Notes under the pieces: model-generated | What the model saw: the letters and a program-made list of their open reading frames with translations, nothing else | Told to the model about the DNA's origin: nothing | The model's database searches: none | Shown here: one piece after another, positions 26,932 to 36,000 of the stretch | Layout of the letters: every line of letters begins with the position of its first letter | How positions within the stretch are numbered: the stretch's first letter is position 1 | DNA from: Salirhabdus sp. Marseille-P4669 | GTDB taxonomy: Bacteria; Bacillota; Bacilli; Bacillales; Alkalibacillaceae | DNA length: 64,000 nt | Reading direction: 5' to 3' | Assembly (NCBI RefSeq): GCF_900240405.1 | Contig: NZ_OEQK01000002.1 | Coordinates: 310,001 to 374,000 of the forward strand | Program-made: the position numbers and the translations under genes

Positions 26932-28053
26932 GTGAAAGCTTTAAAAGTAATGCTACTCTTAATATTGTTCGTTTTCCTCCCCTCTTGTTCAAACGATAAG
27001 CGTATCATTCATGAATTACACCAATATCAAACGAACTTAGAATATAAAACATATGAGAAGGAATCAGAGCGTTTTTCTTTTCGTTCAAGAATAGTTCCTT
27101 TACATGAACCAAACTTAAATCGAATTACAAGTTGGTACGGCAATCATGAAGTGCTAATCCTTGTCAATGATGGGATTTCAAGCCGTTTAGAAAAATATAA
27201 TTTTTATACAGGAAAACGTGATGTGTTTTATAAGTCAAGTGATTTTATCATGCAAGTGCAGCCCAATTCAAACAATACCTATGTAGCAATAGAAAGTAAA
27301 GATATAAGTAATAATTCCATTTTGGCAATATTAAATGCTGAAGGAGATATGGTTCTTCAAAAGAAGATTGCAGTGGATTTTTTAGAACTAGCCTGGAGTC
27401 CATATGCCCCCTCCAGTCTAATGGTAACCTCCTATTATCCTTCGTTACAGACAACAATTGAAGTTATGGACCTAGAACAGCAAGAAAAGCAGGAACTTCA
27501 TATTGAACCTTACGTTCAGTGGTTCAGTAAGGATCAGGTAGCATACTTCGACTGGAATAATGGGGCTTCTTTGCAGGCACCTATAAAAATATATAATATA
27601 CATTCAACAACAACGCAACATCTTAGCCAAAACGCTATATTGTTCGATTCAATCCCAAACTACTTTATGTATATGGAATTTAAAGAGGACGTGTTAAACG
27701 TAAAGTTTGTGGATAGTACTACGCAAAATGAAGTGAATTCCTTTGATACACCAGTTTTAGATTCACATGCTGGATACATTTGGAGTCCGATTTTTGATTG
27801 GTCCTCTACAAGTAATCTCTTTTTTATATTTGAGGCCAAACAAGCAGGGTCCTTAATTGACTATAACCATGGATATCAATTAATCGTTTATGATGTTCAA
27901 GCAGGTAAAAAGCAGGATGTAGTTTCCGTTGACGAAATTACGAACCTAGACTGTTCCCCAAATGGAGAATGGTGTTTAATGGGCGCGCAATTAGAAAATT
28001 TAGTGGATATAAATACGGGAGAGATAATGAAGCTGGTAAATGAAAAGAGCTAG
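26932..28053 (+). CDS. yqgU: Lipoprotein YqgU-like, probable beta-propeller
   Basis: This 373-residue protein has a lipoprotein signal peptide ending in LPSC, so it is anchored outside the membrane. Repeated short beta-rich blocks such as AWSPYAPSSLMVTSYYP, SPIFDWSSTSNLFFI and CSPNGEWCLMGAQ look like blades of a beta-propeller. GTG 26932 (after GGGGTG) is preferred to the upstream in-frame TTG because it begins the signal peptide directly. Position and features match B. subtilis yqgU; function unknown. Confidence 0.75.
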   Translation: MKALKVMLLLILFVFLPSCSNDKRIIHELHQYQTNLEYKTYEKESERFSFRSRIVPLHEPNLNRITSWYGNHEVLILVNDGISSRLEKYNFYTGKRDVFYKSSDFIMQVQPNSNNTYVAIESKDISNNSILAILNAEGDMVLQKKIAVDFLELAWSPYAPSSLMVTSYYPSLQTTIEVMDLEQQEKQELHIEPYVQWFSKDQVAYFDWNNGASLQAPIKIYNIHSTTTQHLSQNAILFDSIPNYFMYMEFKEDVLNVKFVDSTTQNEVNSFDTPVLDSHAGYIWSPIFDWSSTSNLFFIFEAKQAGSLIDYNHGYQLIVYDVQAGKKQDVVSVDEITNLDCSPNGEWCLMGAQLENLVDINTGEIMKLVNEKS

Positions 28054-28071
28054 GAATTTCCTAGCTCTTTT
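28043..28071. terminator. Terminator between yqgU and convergent yqgW
   Basis: Perfect 12-bp stem AAAAGAGCTAGG / CCTAGCTCTTTT, loop AATTT, symmetrical A/T flanks so it can serve both strands. Confidence 0.88.
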
Positions 28072-28096
28072 GCTTGAATTCATTTATTCTCTTCTT

Positions 28097-28264
28097 TTAT
28101 TTTGGGAATAATTCGTGTATGATACTCATAACAGAAAACCAACCAAATACTAGTGTTGATATTCCTGCGAACCCTACTGCAAAGAAATTACGTTGTTTGG
28201 CTTCACGGAAAATAGCAAGAATACATAGGATTGTAGCTATAAATAGCAATATTGCAACTACCAC
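28097..28264 (-). CDS. yqgW: DUF2759 family small membrane protein, YqgW-like
   Basis: This 55-codon gene starts with GTG 28264, 7 bases after a GAAGGGGG site, and ends TAA at 28097. The translation has one N-terminal helix (VVVAILLFIATILCILAIF), a basic loop REAKQRNFFAVGFAG, then a second helix with FGWFSVMSIIHELFP. This agrees with DUF2759 (YqgW) proteins, and yqgW lies between yqgU and yqgX in B. subtilis. Function unknown. It converges on yqgU and diverges from the yqgX-like gene. Confidence 0.82.
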   Translation of the reverse strand: MVVAILLFIATILCILAIFREAKQRNFFAVGFAGISTLVFGWFSVMSIIHELFPK

Positions 28265-28488
28265 TGAGATACCCCCTTCAATATGTATATATCCATTGCA
28301 ATAATTAAAAATGACTTGCTTTCATAACAAGTTACTTATACTAGTAGATATAGTATAAATTTAGGCATTTATATTATGTACTATACGATTGCTCTCATAC
28401 ATTTTATAAAAAATTTATGGCTTTGTCGAGAACTAATAGGAAATTTCTTTGTTTTGTCATAAATAAAGCTACTTTAGGAGGAATATAC

Positions 28489-29121
28489 ATGGAAATTAAA
28501 CAACTTTCTTTAGGTGCATTAGGAACAAACTGTTACGTTATTCATAATAACAATAATAATGCACTAATTGTAGATCCAGGAGATTCTTTTGAGGAAATCG
28601 CGAAATACGTAAATGAAAGGAATCTTAAGCCTATTGCAATTTTATTAACACATGCTCACTTTGATCATATTGGCGCGGTAGATGATGTTAGAAACGCCTA
28701 TAATATAAAGGTTTACTTACATGCTGTAGAGCATCCATGGTTAAGGGACCCTCAGTTAAATGGTTCCAGTTACTTTGGTATTTCGAAACCGATTATATTG
28801 AAAGAAGCTGATGGGGCACTAACGGAAGGGTTGTTAAATATAGGAGACTTTCAAATGGAAGTTTTGCATACTCCAGGTCATTCACCAGGAAGTGTTTCAT
28901 TCTATTTCCGTAAAGATCATTTTGTCGTTGCTGGAGATACATTATTTCAAGGGAGTATTGGTCGTACGGATCTTCCTGGGGGTCATCATCAACAGTTATT
29001 AAGTCATATTAAAAATAAGCTTTTGGCACTGCCGTTGAAAACGATAGTATATCCTGGACATGGCTCAAAAACATCAATCGAACAAGAAAAAACAACAAAT
29101 CCATTTTTGATAGGTTTATGA
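28489..29121 (+). CDS. yqgX: MBL-fold metallohydrolase (YqgX, glyoxalase II-like)
   Basis: This zinc hydrolase of the hydroxyacylglutathione hydrolase-like branch has 210 residues. Metal ligands are in THAHFDHIG, HTPGHSPGS, GDTLF and YPGHG. The real start is ATG 28489 with GGAGG 8 bases upstream; the preceding in-frame codons are untranslated leader. Bacillus lacks glutathione, so the substrate is more likely a bacillithiol or other thioester; this is inference. Confidence 0.92.
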   Translation: MEIKQLSLGALGTNCYVIHNNNNNALIVDPGDSFEEIAKYVNERNLKPIAILLTHAHFDHIGAVDDVRNAYNIKVYLHAVEHPWLRDPQLNGSSYFGISKPIILKEADGALTEGLLNIGDFQMEVLHTPGHSPGSVSFYFRKDHFVVAGDTLFQGSIGRTDLPGGHHQQLLSHIKNKLLALPLKTIVYPGHGSKTSIEQEKTTNPFLIGL

Positions 29122-29135
29122 ATGTAGAGCAAAGT

Positions 29136-29166
29136 AAAACCCCTTCTTTTAATAAGAAGGGGTTTT
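29136..29166 (+). terminator. Terminator after yqgX
   Basis: Perfect 13-bp stem AAAACCCCTTCTT / AAGAAGGGGTTTT with a 5-base loop. Confidence 0.88.
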
Positions 29167-29280
29167 GGGGGGATGTGCTCTGCTCTTTTGTTGGTTAGGG
29201 ATTAATTAAGCTACTAAAATTACTATATAACTTTATTAACACTATGTCAATAGTGAAAACCTGAAATGAGGGATAAAATC

Positions 29281-30381
29281 TTGATTAATAGTGTAAAAAC
29301 TGCAATTGCTCGATCACACTTAAAATCTATTCCTTATAATGAGTTTATATCTTTGGCTTTATATGATTCGCTGGAAGGGTATTACAACCAAAAAAGAGAT
29401 GTGTTTGGCAAAAAGGGAGACTTTTTTACAGCTAGCCATGTCCACTCCGTTTTTTGTGAGCTGTTGGGAGAGTGGTTCTTAAAACTATTTAACGAGCTTC
29501 ATTTACCACATGTAATTCTGGAATTAGGTGGGGGAGATGGGCGTTTTGCGAAACAATTATGTGAATTCTTTTCAAACAAAGGAATGAAAATCACTTATTA
29601 TTTTGTAGAGGGAAATGAAATACATCGGAAAAACATAAAAGAGCAAATTACAAATCACACACTGGAGACATTTTCGTCCCTACACGATTTTGAAGAAAAC
29701 ATTGGCCATTTTAACGGAATTATATACTCTAATGAATTTTTTGATGCGCAGCCAGTAAAAGTGGTCGAAAAAAACAATGGAGAGCTGTTTGAAGTTTATG
29801 TGAGCATGGATGATGATGGAAGACTAATAGAAAGATTTTATCCCTGTTCCAGAGAAATGGTAGATTGGATAAGGAAGTATGGTATTGTACTATCGGAAGG
29901 ACATCGGATGGAGGTACCTAATTACCTAAATTCGATATTGGAACAAATAGCAACAGTGTTACATAAAGGAATTATATTAACAATAGATTATGGCTATACG
30001 AATGAAGAATTAGTAGATCCAAGAAGAAAAAAGGGAAGTTTAAGAGGATACCTTGATCATCAAATGGTAGACCGGGTGACCGACCATGTTGGAAAGATGG
30101 ATATTACCCACCATATTCATTGGGATTCTTTTATTAAAATTGGTTTAGAGCATGACCTTGATTTGTACATGTTCGAAAAACAACAGCAGTTTTTATTGCA
30201 AATCGGGATATTAGATTATGTTCGTGAAAATAAATCGGGTACTTACTTTTCAACGGCTTCCAAGCAAAACCGAGCCATTCAACAATTGATTTCTGGCGAT
30301 TTCATGGGGAACATGTTCGAAGTGTGTATCCAAGCGAAAGGTATTCGTAAATCCCAGTTAGAAATTTTTATGAAGAAATAA
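29281..30381 (+). CDS. SAM-dependent methyltransferase, MidA/NDUFAF7-like (COG1565)
   Basis: A class I methyltransferase fold is indicated by LELGGGDGRFAKQL (SAM-binding glycine loop) and the acidic YFVEGNEIHRK after it. YSNEFFDAQPVKVVE and TIDYGYTNEE are characteristic of the MidA/NDUFAF7 family, whose eukaryotic member methylates an arginine in complex I. The bacterial target is unknown. TTG 29281 (366 residues) is preferred since GAGGG sits 7 bases before; ATG 29266 overlaps that site. The gene lies near comG, as in other Bacillaceae. Confidence 0.85.
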   Translation: MINSVKTAIARSHLKSIPYNEFISLALYDSLEGYYNQKRDVFGKKGDFFTASHVHSVFCELLGEWFLKLFNELHLPHVILELGGGDGRFAKQLCEFFSNKGMKITYYFVEGNEIHRKNIKEQITNHTLETFSSLHDFEENIGHFNGIIYSNEFFDAQPVKVVEKNNGELFEVYVSMDDDGRLIERFYPCSREMVDWIRKYGIVLSEGHRMEVPNYLNSILEQIATVLHKGIILTIDYGYTNEELVDPRRKKGSLRGYLDHQMVDRVTDHVGKMDITHHIHWDSFIKIGLEHDLDLYMFEKQQQFLLQIGILDYVRENKSGTYFSTASKQNRAIQQLISGDFMGNMFEVCIQAKGIRKSQLEIFMKK

Positions 30382-30418
30382 AAAAACAGGAATCTGTTAT
30401 ATAGATTCCTGTTTTTTC
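30381..30418. terminator. Bidirectional terminator between methyltransferase gene and yqgY
   Basis: Perfect 15-bp stem AAAAAACAGGAATCT / AGATTCCTGTTTTTT, 7-base loop, between convergent genes. Confidence 0.93.
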
Positions 30419-30421
30419 CTA

Positions 30422-30664
30422 TTAATGACCAAACGATGGTACTAATAGGAATGTAGTATAGTACGTAAATCCAATAAAGAAAATTGTACAATACGCACCA
30501 AATATGTACATATACATACGCTCGGAAAGGTTTAAATAGCCTAATCCAATAAAGAACACCGTCTGTACTAAAAATAGTATGGATGCACTAATCATATCAC
30601 CAATATAAAACATAACAGTAAAAATACCAGTCCAAAAACCTAAAACTCGGTACATACGATCCAT
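30422..30664 (-). CDS. yqgY: DUF2626 family small membrane protein, YqgY-like
   Basis: This 80-residue protein starts MDRMYRVLGFWTGIF and has two to three hydrophobic helices, ending YYTTFLLVPSFGH. This pattern is the DUF2626 (YqgY) family, restricted to Bacillaceae. A GGAGGAG site precedes the ATG. No function is known. It is monocistronic. Confidence 0.88.
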   Translation of the reverse strand: MDRMYRVLGFWTGIFTVMFYIGDMISASILFLVQTVFFIGLGYLNLSERMYMYIFGAYCTIFFIGFTYYTTFLLVPSFGH

Positions 30665-30739
30665 AATATACTCCTCCTTCTACCGGTGACTCATCAACGA
30701 TTATTATAAACTACCCTTTTTAGAATGTAAATGAACTTT

Positions 30740-31441
30740 TTATGACTTTATGTTTATAAGATACCCACAAGTTTTGCACTCATTCAACATATTCGTTTTT
30801 TCTTCCAATGTAATAACGTTAGAAAATAATTCTTCAAACATTCCTTTAATGAAATATCGGTGCATTTCACATATGGTTTGATGATCATCCTTTGCTGCAA
30901 TTTCTTTAAAAGGACAATTATAAATTTTATATGTGTACGTATCATTACTTGGATTGTAATCAAATTCTGGTTCTAATCCAAGCATAACGGAGGCATCTTT
31001 TAATAGCTTTATTTTTTCCTCGGCAGTGAGGGTTTGTACATCAAGATCTGGATATGTTTTTGCCATAATTTGATGTCCAAATTTTCTGCCGGTTTCTACA
31101 AGTGCGTTTTTTCCTTGCTCGCCAAGAGATAGTAGCGTTTCCAAAGCAATTTTAGCTAACATTTCATAATCACGAAATGGAAATTGTAATTTGATTACTT
31201 CCTCTGATAACTCGTAAATACGGAATGGTCTACCACCTTTAGGGTTCTTTTGTAATCTTCCGATGATCATCCCAATATCTTCAAGTTTTGTTAAATGTAG
31301 TCTTGCAACATTCGGATGGATATGGAATGTATCAGCAATTTCTTGTACGTTCACACTATTATGCTTTTTTGCGATATAATCATAAATATTTAAACGGGTT
31401 TCATCACTTAAAACGTTCGTTATTCTTAAAGTCTCTTCCAT
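30740..31441 (-). CDS. ArsR/DeoR-like winged-helix regulator with conserved cysteines
   Basis: Residues 1-75 form a winged helix (LSDETRLNIYDYIAKK, VQEIADTFHIHPNVARLHLTKLEDIGMI). The C-terminal domain carries four cysteines (YNCPFKEI, TICEMHRYF, ECKTCGYLI), a pattern like SufR-type regulators that bind an Fe-S cluster or metal. 233 residues. GGGAGG lies 8 bases before the ATG. No neighbour suggests the regulon. Fe-S binding is inference from the cysteine arrangement. Confidence 0.8.
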   Translation of the reverse strand: MEETLRITNVLSDETRLNIYDYIAKKHNSVNVQEIADTFHIHPNVARLHLTKLEDIGMIIGRLQKNPKGGRPFRIYELSEEVIKLQFPFRDYEMLAKIALETLLSLGEQGKNALVETGRKFGHQIMAKTYPDLDVQTLTAEEKIKLLKDASVMLGLEPEFDYNPSNDTYTYKIYNCPFKEIAAKDDHQTICEMHRYFIKGMFEELFSNVITLEEKTNMLNECKTCGYLINIKS

Positions 31442-31610
31442 TTGTTTTTCCTCCCGAATTTAAAACTACTACTTTCCTACTATATTGCCTTCATTTTACC
31501 ATAAATTATGGACGGGAGTAATGGTAGTTCTAAATGTCTTCGGTATAGTAATGGACAACTTTTTAAAAATTATGCATGAATAGCTTGAAACTATAATGTT
31601 ACGTATCAAT

Positions 31611-31823
31611 TTAGAAATTAGGTTTGGTTAGGTAGTTGGAAAGAGACTTTAGTTCTTGTCTTAATTGTTCTTCTTGTAATTCCACTAATTCTATTTCTGT
31701 CTTTAAGGAGTGAATATTCCAAATTAATAGTGAAATAAACAATAGAGATAGGAAATAGACAGAGGGAAAAATAAAGCCACGCTCATTCTTGAAATGTAGC
31801 ACCTTTAAAGAGCCTCCTTTCAT
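31611..31823 (-). CDS. comGG: Competence pseudopilus protein ComGG-like
   Basis: This last gene of the comG operon encodes a 70-residue protein with a hydrophobic segment (FIFPSVYFLSLLFISLLIW) and a charged coiled C terminus. It is a minor pilin-like component that assembles with ComGC. ATG 31823 is chosen because GGGAGGAG lies 6 bases upstream; the longer in-frame extension would overlap more of comGF. The protein is short compared with B. subtilis ComGG (124 residues), so identification rests largely on position. Confidence 0.75.
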   Translation of the reverse strand: MKGGSLKVLHFKNERGFIFPSVYFLSLLFISLLIWNIHSLKTEIELVELQEEQLRQELKSLSNYLTKPNF

Positions 31824-32214
31824 ACGTTTCTCCTCCCTGGATTTTGATTGTAACGTACAAAGTATGTTTTTCATCCTCCCATTTTATACTTTGTACATTA
31901 AATAACATTACTTCATGGCCTGCATAATTAACCCTTCTTCTAATTTGATTGGTATAACGTTCAATTGTAATCATTTGGTCGTTTTGATGTAGTAATAACC
32001 CTGAGGTTGTGAGTTGTACTCCGTTCGATTGGTTTAGCTCGTATTGTAATAGGTAGAAAAAATTAGCTATAGAATAGTCCTCCGTCTTTGAATCATTCAT
32101 GCTGATGAAAAGCTGTATGAGTGAGGATAAAAATGGTGTGATCATTATAAAAATGGATAATGAAAATAGTATCGTAATAAATGTGTATCCGTTTTTTCCT
32201 TCATTTAGCGACAT
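31783..32214 (-). CDS. comGF: Competence minor pseudopilin ComGF
   Basis: This 143-residue prepilin-like protein has the N-terminal hydrophobic helix YTFITILFSLSIFIMI and a C-terminal domain LYVTIKIQGGETYERRL typical of ComGF. The prepilin peptidase site is less canonical (NGYTF instead of GFTLLE). It overlaps comGE by 14 bases and comGG by about 40, so the operon is tightly coupled. Confidence 0.87.
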   Translation of the reverse strand: MSLNEGKNGYTFITILFSLSIFIMITPFLSSLIQLFISMNDSKTEDYSIANFFYLLQYELNQSNGVQLTTSGLLLHQNDQMITIERYTNQIRRRVNYAGHEVMLFNVQSIKWEDEKHTLYVTIKIQGGETYERRLFKGATFQE

Positions 32215-32536
32215 ATAAACACTTTCTTTCTTGCTTATTTTTATAATTTGACCACGAAATACAGCCTTCTAATTCGTTATCTGTAAGTGCGATTTCAATC
32301 TTTGCTTTGGTTTGATTTATCTCTAATTGCTTGGTAAGAGGGGATATAGGTTTTGAATTCATTGCATACAATAGTTCGTTATGAAGTTCTGTTAACATGT
32401 CCGAACGAAGCTCAATATTTTCTCTTTCTAAATGAGTTTGAATCATCATTGGTACAATGGCGGTTAGGATTATTATGAAAATGGAAAATGCGGCAGTAGT
32501 TTCTAAAAGGGTAAAACCTTTATTGCTTCGTAACAT
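32201..32536 (-). CDS. comGE: Competence minor pseudopilin ComGE
   Basis: This 111-residue type IV-pilin-like protein has the prepilin peptidase motif NKGFTLLET followed by a hydrophobic helix. ComC would cleave before the Phe and methylate it. ATG 32536 (after AAAGGAAG) is used; the upstream in-frame TTG lacks a site. It overlaps comGD. Confidence 0.88.
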   Translation of the reverse strand: MLRSNKGFTLLETTAAFSIFIIILTAIVPMMIQTHLERENIELRSDMLTELHNELLYAMNSKPISPLTKQLEINQTKAKIEIALTDNELEGCISWSNYKNKQERKCLYVAK

Positions 32537-32966
32537 AAAATCTTCCTTTGCCAAAAGGGAATGTTATTTTATATTTGCTGTAGTCGGTTGTAAAAGTAAA
32601 GCTACCGGGTTGATTAGGAGTGCCGGATGGATAGAAGGAAAACGGCAATGTAAAGGTGCCTAGATCAATCTTTATTCGAGAGGAGTAGCTCCTTCTTTTA
32701 ATTAAGTGATTAAAGCCACCCTCCCGAATTTCATAATAATGGTTTTGTGGAAAAAAAGTTAGTTTCATAAGTGATCCATTTGTAATGGCGGCACTTTGCA
32801 TCAGTAAGATATCTTCTTCAAAGGCTTGAAGAAATTTTTCATCCTCAAGCTTTTGAAGGGAATTGGATTGTAATGGTACGGAAACGCCTATTAGAATTAA
32901 AAAGATAGAAAGAACAATTAAAATCTCAAGAATCGTGAAGCCATTATCCTTCCAATGTGGGTTCAT
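32520..32966 (-). CDS. comGD: Competence minor pseudopilin ComGD
   Basis: The 148 residues have prepilin motif NGFTILEI, a hydrophobic helix (LIVLSIFLILIGVSV) and a C-terminal beta-rich domain with SFTFTTDYSKYKITFP. It is a minor subunit of the DNA-uptake pseudopilus. It overlaps comGC by 23 bases and comGE by 17, as in B. subtilis. Confidence 0.9.
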   Translation of the reverse strand: MNPHWKDNGFTILEILIVLSIFLILIGVSVPLQSNSLQKLEDEKFLQAFEEDILLMQSAAITNGSLMKLTFFPQNHYYEIREGGFNHLIKRRSYSSRIKIDLGTFTLPFSFYPSGTPNQPGSFTFTTDYSKYKITFPFGKGRFYVTKQ

Positions 32967-33258
32967 TTTTTAAGACACTTCCATCTCCACCTATAGTGAT
33001 TGCGGTGCCGTCAGGACAGGTAGTTCGATCTAAATAGCCTGCACTTTCGAGAGTATTTATACTATCAGGATAGGTACCATTATCAACTTTATATAATTGA
33101 ATTTGAGCTTCTACTAATTCGATAAACGCATCACATCCCTTGCTATCTACTACCTCGTTACTTTTTGCAACATTTGGAATTGTAATTAATAATAATACGG
33201 AAATGATAAGTAATACGACCATCATTTCTATTAATGTAAATCCTCTATCATTTTTCAT
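32944..33258 (-). CDS. comGC: Competence major pseudopilin ComGC
   Basis: ComGC is the main subunit of the pseudopilus that draws DNA through the wall. The 104 residues show the prepilin site RGFTLIEM with the conserved Glu5, a long hydrophobic helix, and the two cysteines (KGCDAF and RTTCPDG) that form the intramolecular disulfide in the family. A GAGGTG site precedes the ATG. Confidence 0.95.
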   Translation of the reverse strand: MKNDRGFTLIEMMVVLLIISVLLLITIPNVAKSNEVVDSKGCDAFIELVEAQIQLYKVDNGTYPDSINTLESAGYLDRTTCPDGTAITIGGDGSVLKNEPTLEG

Positions 33259-33272
33259 TTAAACACCTCATT

Positions 33273-34304
33273 TTATAATTGTTGCATTAAATTAAACATC
33301 GGGATCAATATCGAAAAATAAACGGTCAAAATAATAACACCAAAGAACAGATAACACATTGGTTGAATATAGGTTATCATTTTTGATATTTTGCTCGTTA
33401 TGGATTCAACTAACATCTCTGCATAGCTTCTTAAGTCCTTCACTAGAGTACCATCATACATACTTCTTTCCGTTATAATGGGAAGCTCTCTTTCCACGAG
33501 GGGAATTTGCCTTATGACTTCATGTAGCTTTTCACCTGCATAAATTCCTTCATAGCATATAGAGGTACAATGCTGTAAAAATGGTAATTGGCTTTGATTT
33601 TTCATAATTTGAAGCGCGTTTTTAATGGATAGACCACTTTCAAGCAAAGTACTAAAATGATAACTAAATAAATAGGTTGTCTCTAAACTTTTATATGTTC
33701 GAAGTAACGGTAGTGCGCTATAAAACATTATTTTCTGTTGTACAGGTAGCTTGGATTTTATTCTTCTCCAAAGGAACCAAGCAAATATTGCAAAGATAAT
33801 AAAGAAGAGAAGTATATTTATGACATGATTCATAATAGTTAATACAGCTGGTGTGTACTCTGCCCCCATAAAGCCTTGATACATATCCGTTAAAGAAGGA
33901 AGTAAAAAAGCCTTTAAAAAGAAGAAGAGTAACAGGATGAAACAAAAGAGTATTAGGGGATATTGAAGGGTTTTATTAAATTTGTTTTGGAATGCCTTTT
34001 GTTGCTTTAATAGCCTTGTACCGTTCTGTAGGGCTTCTTGAAGGCGACCGGTTTCTTGGGAAAAGTATAGGAAGGAAGTAACTATTGGAGTGAAAGAAAG
34101 GCTTTGAAAAATAAGATGTAGACTTTTTCCATTCTTCAATTGGATGTCGATTTGCTTCGCTATTTTACCAAGCTTCGGATCATAAGAAAGCAATGTGAGA
34201 GCACGACTAATAGAGTAACCGTTTTTCATTAAATTCGCCAGCCGATCAAGTACTATAATTTGGTCAGCTAACGGTGTGTTTTTCTTTAGAGATAGAGAGA
34301 GCAT
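33273..34304 (-). CDS. comGB: Competence type II secretion-like platform protein ComGB
   Basis: This GspF/PilC-family inner-membrane platform protein for pseudopilus assembly has 343 residues. Three hydrophobic helices and two repeated cytoplasmic GspF domains are seen (LANLMKNGYSISRALTLL and FSTLLESGLSIKNALQIM show the internal duplication). AAGGAGG precedes the ATG. The gene begins 41 bases inside the end of comGA. Confidence 0.94.
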   Translation of the reverse strand: MLSLSLKKNTPLADQIIVLDRLANLMKNGYSISRALTLLSYDPKLGKIAKQIDIQLKNGKSLHLIFQSLSFTPIVTSFLYFSQETGRLQEALQNGTRLLKQQKAFQNKFNKTLQYPLILFCFILLLFFFLKAFLLPSLTDMYQGFMGAEYTPAVLTIMNHVINILLFFIIFAIFAWFLWRRIKSKLPVQQKIMFYSALPLLRTYKSLETTYLFSYHFSTLLESGLSIKNALQIMKNQSQLPFLQHCTSICYEGIYAGEKLHEVIRQIPLVERELPIITERSMYDGTLVKDLRSYAEMLVESITSKISKMITYIQPMCYLFFGVIILTVYFSILIPMFNLMQQL

Positions 34305-35286
34305 TCGCTTTCCTCCTTAAATATTCGAAGGATTGGAAGGACGGATTTGTATAAGGGGATTTTCCGTTAATTGCTTCCTGCAAAATAGTATGTTCGAGTA
34401 TTTCTAGGATAGCTGTTCTCTTTTGCATCGGTACATCACTTGGGCAATTTATCAACTGTTGTGATGCGACTCCAATTAGGGTTTGGGATAGCTCAGATGC
34501 AGAGATTCCCATCTCATATAAACGGAAAATAGTTCCGTATGCATTTTTCGCATGAATAGTTGAAAGTACAAGGTGTCCGGTAAAGGCTGCGTGGAAAGCA
34601 AAACGGGCTGTTTGTCGATCTCTAATTTCCCCGATCATTAAAATATCAGGGTCGTGACGGAGAGCGGCTTTCAGTCCGGCATCATAACTAATCCCTGCTT
34701 TTTCGTTTACTTGAACTTGCAAAATGTGATCAAGCTCTTGTTCAATTGGATCTTCTAACGTAATTGCTTGAAATGGTTTGTTTTTTACAATTGTTTGGAG
34801 AAGGGAATACATGGTTGTAGACTTTCCGCTGCCAGTTGGTCCAGTAAATAAAATAATTCCAAATTTATTCCGTATCCATTGTAATAGTGTATTTGCTTGA
34901 GTGGGAAATAAAAAAAGTTCTTCTAATTTATATACAACATTTCGCGGTAGAAGACGGATTGCTAGACTCTCCGAATGTTCTACAGGGAGGGTAGACAAGC
35001 GCAGGTCAATTAACTTACTTTCTTGTGTGAATGTTAGCGTACCATCCTGTGGCTTTCTTGATTCACCAATATCCATGCCAGAGGTAAATTTTAAATAGGA
35101 TAAAAGCTTCTCATATTCCACTTTGGATATAGAGGAGTAGCTTATTCGATCGCCATTAATACGAAAAAAAATAGTCGTATGGTCTTTATTTGGCAAAAAG
35201 TGAATATCGCTTGCTGCTTGATTCATCGCCTCGATTAATATCATGTCGGTAAAATCCTTTACTTTATTAGACAATGTGTTCACCAC
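34264..35286 (-). CDS. comGA: Competence traffic ATPase ComGA
   Basis: This GspE/PilB-family ATPase powers pseudopilus assembly at the inner membrane face. Walker A is GPTGSGKST; the Asp box, Walker B and His box follow in LEDPIEQELD, PDILMIGEIRD and TGHLVLSTIHAKNA. 340 residues. The GTG 35286 start and a TTG at 35274 are both possible; AAAGGTGG fits the TTG better. It is the first gene of comG. A ComK-type box (paired AAAA-N5-TTTT) is not evident upstream, so its regulation cannot be read here. Confidence 0.94.
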   Translation of the reverse strand: MVNTLSNKVKDFTDMILIEAMNQAASDIHFLPNKDHTTIFFRINGDRISYSSISKVEYEKLLSYLKFTSGMDIGESRKPQDGTLTFTQESKLIDLRLSTLPVEHSESLAIRLLPRNVVYKLEELFLFPTQANTLLQWIRNKFGIILFTGPTGSGKSTTMYSLLQTIVKNKPFQAITLEDPIEQELDHILQVQVNEKAGISYDAGLKAALRHDPDILMIGEIRDRQTARFAFHAAFTGHLVLSTIHAKNAYGTIFRLYEMGISASELSQTLIGVASQQLINCPSDVPMQKRTAILEILEHTILQEAINGKSPYTNPSFQSFEYLRRKANALSISKEKHTVS

Positions 35287-35458
35287 CTTTGAAAAAAGAT
35301 GTAAAATAGGTTAAGTGTATTTTATCCACTTTTCGGGAACGTGTCATTTTCGTAAATCCGTAAAATGTGGAATGAAACATGTGAAAAATGAAAAGAAGTA
35401 TTGTAAGAATTATAAAATTCTAGCGAAAAAGTAGTTAAAAAAATGGAGATGGGCATAA

Positions 35459-35977
35459 ATGAAAAGTATTTGTTTAATTGGATTTATGGGAAGTGGAAAA
35501 ACGACAATTGGGAAGGAATTAGCCAAAGCATTACAAGTCCGTTATTTTGATACAGACCTTGAAATTGAAAGGTGGAAAGAGCGAAAAATCCCACTCATTT
35601 TTGAAATCGAAGGGGAGAATGCTTTTCGAACATACGAAAAGGAAATGTTGCAAAGAATGCCAAATGAAAATGCGGTGATTGCAACAGGTGGAGGTATTGT
35701 AGAAAATAGTGACAACCGAGCTACATTAAGAAATTGTTTTTTTGTTATTCATTTAAATCCAACTTTTGAGGATATAGAAGACCGTTTAAGAAACGACGAA
35801 ACAAGACCACTATGGAATCAAGATAGAGATGCAAAATTGAAATTATTTCATTATAGAAAGAATTTATATGTAGAATGTGCAGATATAGTTATAGATATAC
35901 ATAAACAAACAGTTGCTCAAACCGTAGAAAACATATTACATAGCATAAAGTCATTACGATTTGGAGATAATAATTAA
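35459..35977 (+). CDS. aroK: Shikimate kinase
   Basis: This cytosolic enzyme phosphorylates shikimate with ATP in the pathway to chorismate. The P-loop is GFMGSGKTT, the shikimate-binding region is FDTDLEIE and TGGGIVEN, and the lid region has RLRNDETRPLW. 172 residues is normal. GGAGATGGG precedes the ATG. It diverges from comGA. The same pathway is represented by aroQ near 50 kb. Confidence 0.94.
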   Translation: MKSICLIGFMGSGKTTIGKELAKALQVRYFDTDLEIERWKERKIPLIFEIEGENAFRTYEKEMLQRMPNENAVIATGGGIVENSDNRATLRNCFFVIHLNPTFEDIEDRLRNDETRPLWNQDRDAKLKLFHYRKNLYVECADIVIDIHKQTVAQTVENILHSIKSLRFGDNN

Positions 35978-36000
35978 AAACGTTCTTGGAGTGAATTTTT

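Noticed and set aside
28074-28304. 76-codon plus-strand frame after yqgU
   Set aside because: No ribosome binding site; it is the shadow of the DUF2759 gene on the opposite strand.
35287-35458. ComK binding box (paired AAAA-N5-TTTT) upstream of comGA
   Set aside because: Only partial A/T runs such as AAAATACACTTAA were found; spacing and symmetry of a ComK site are not met.
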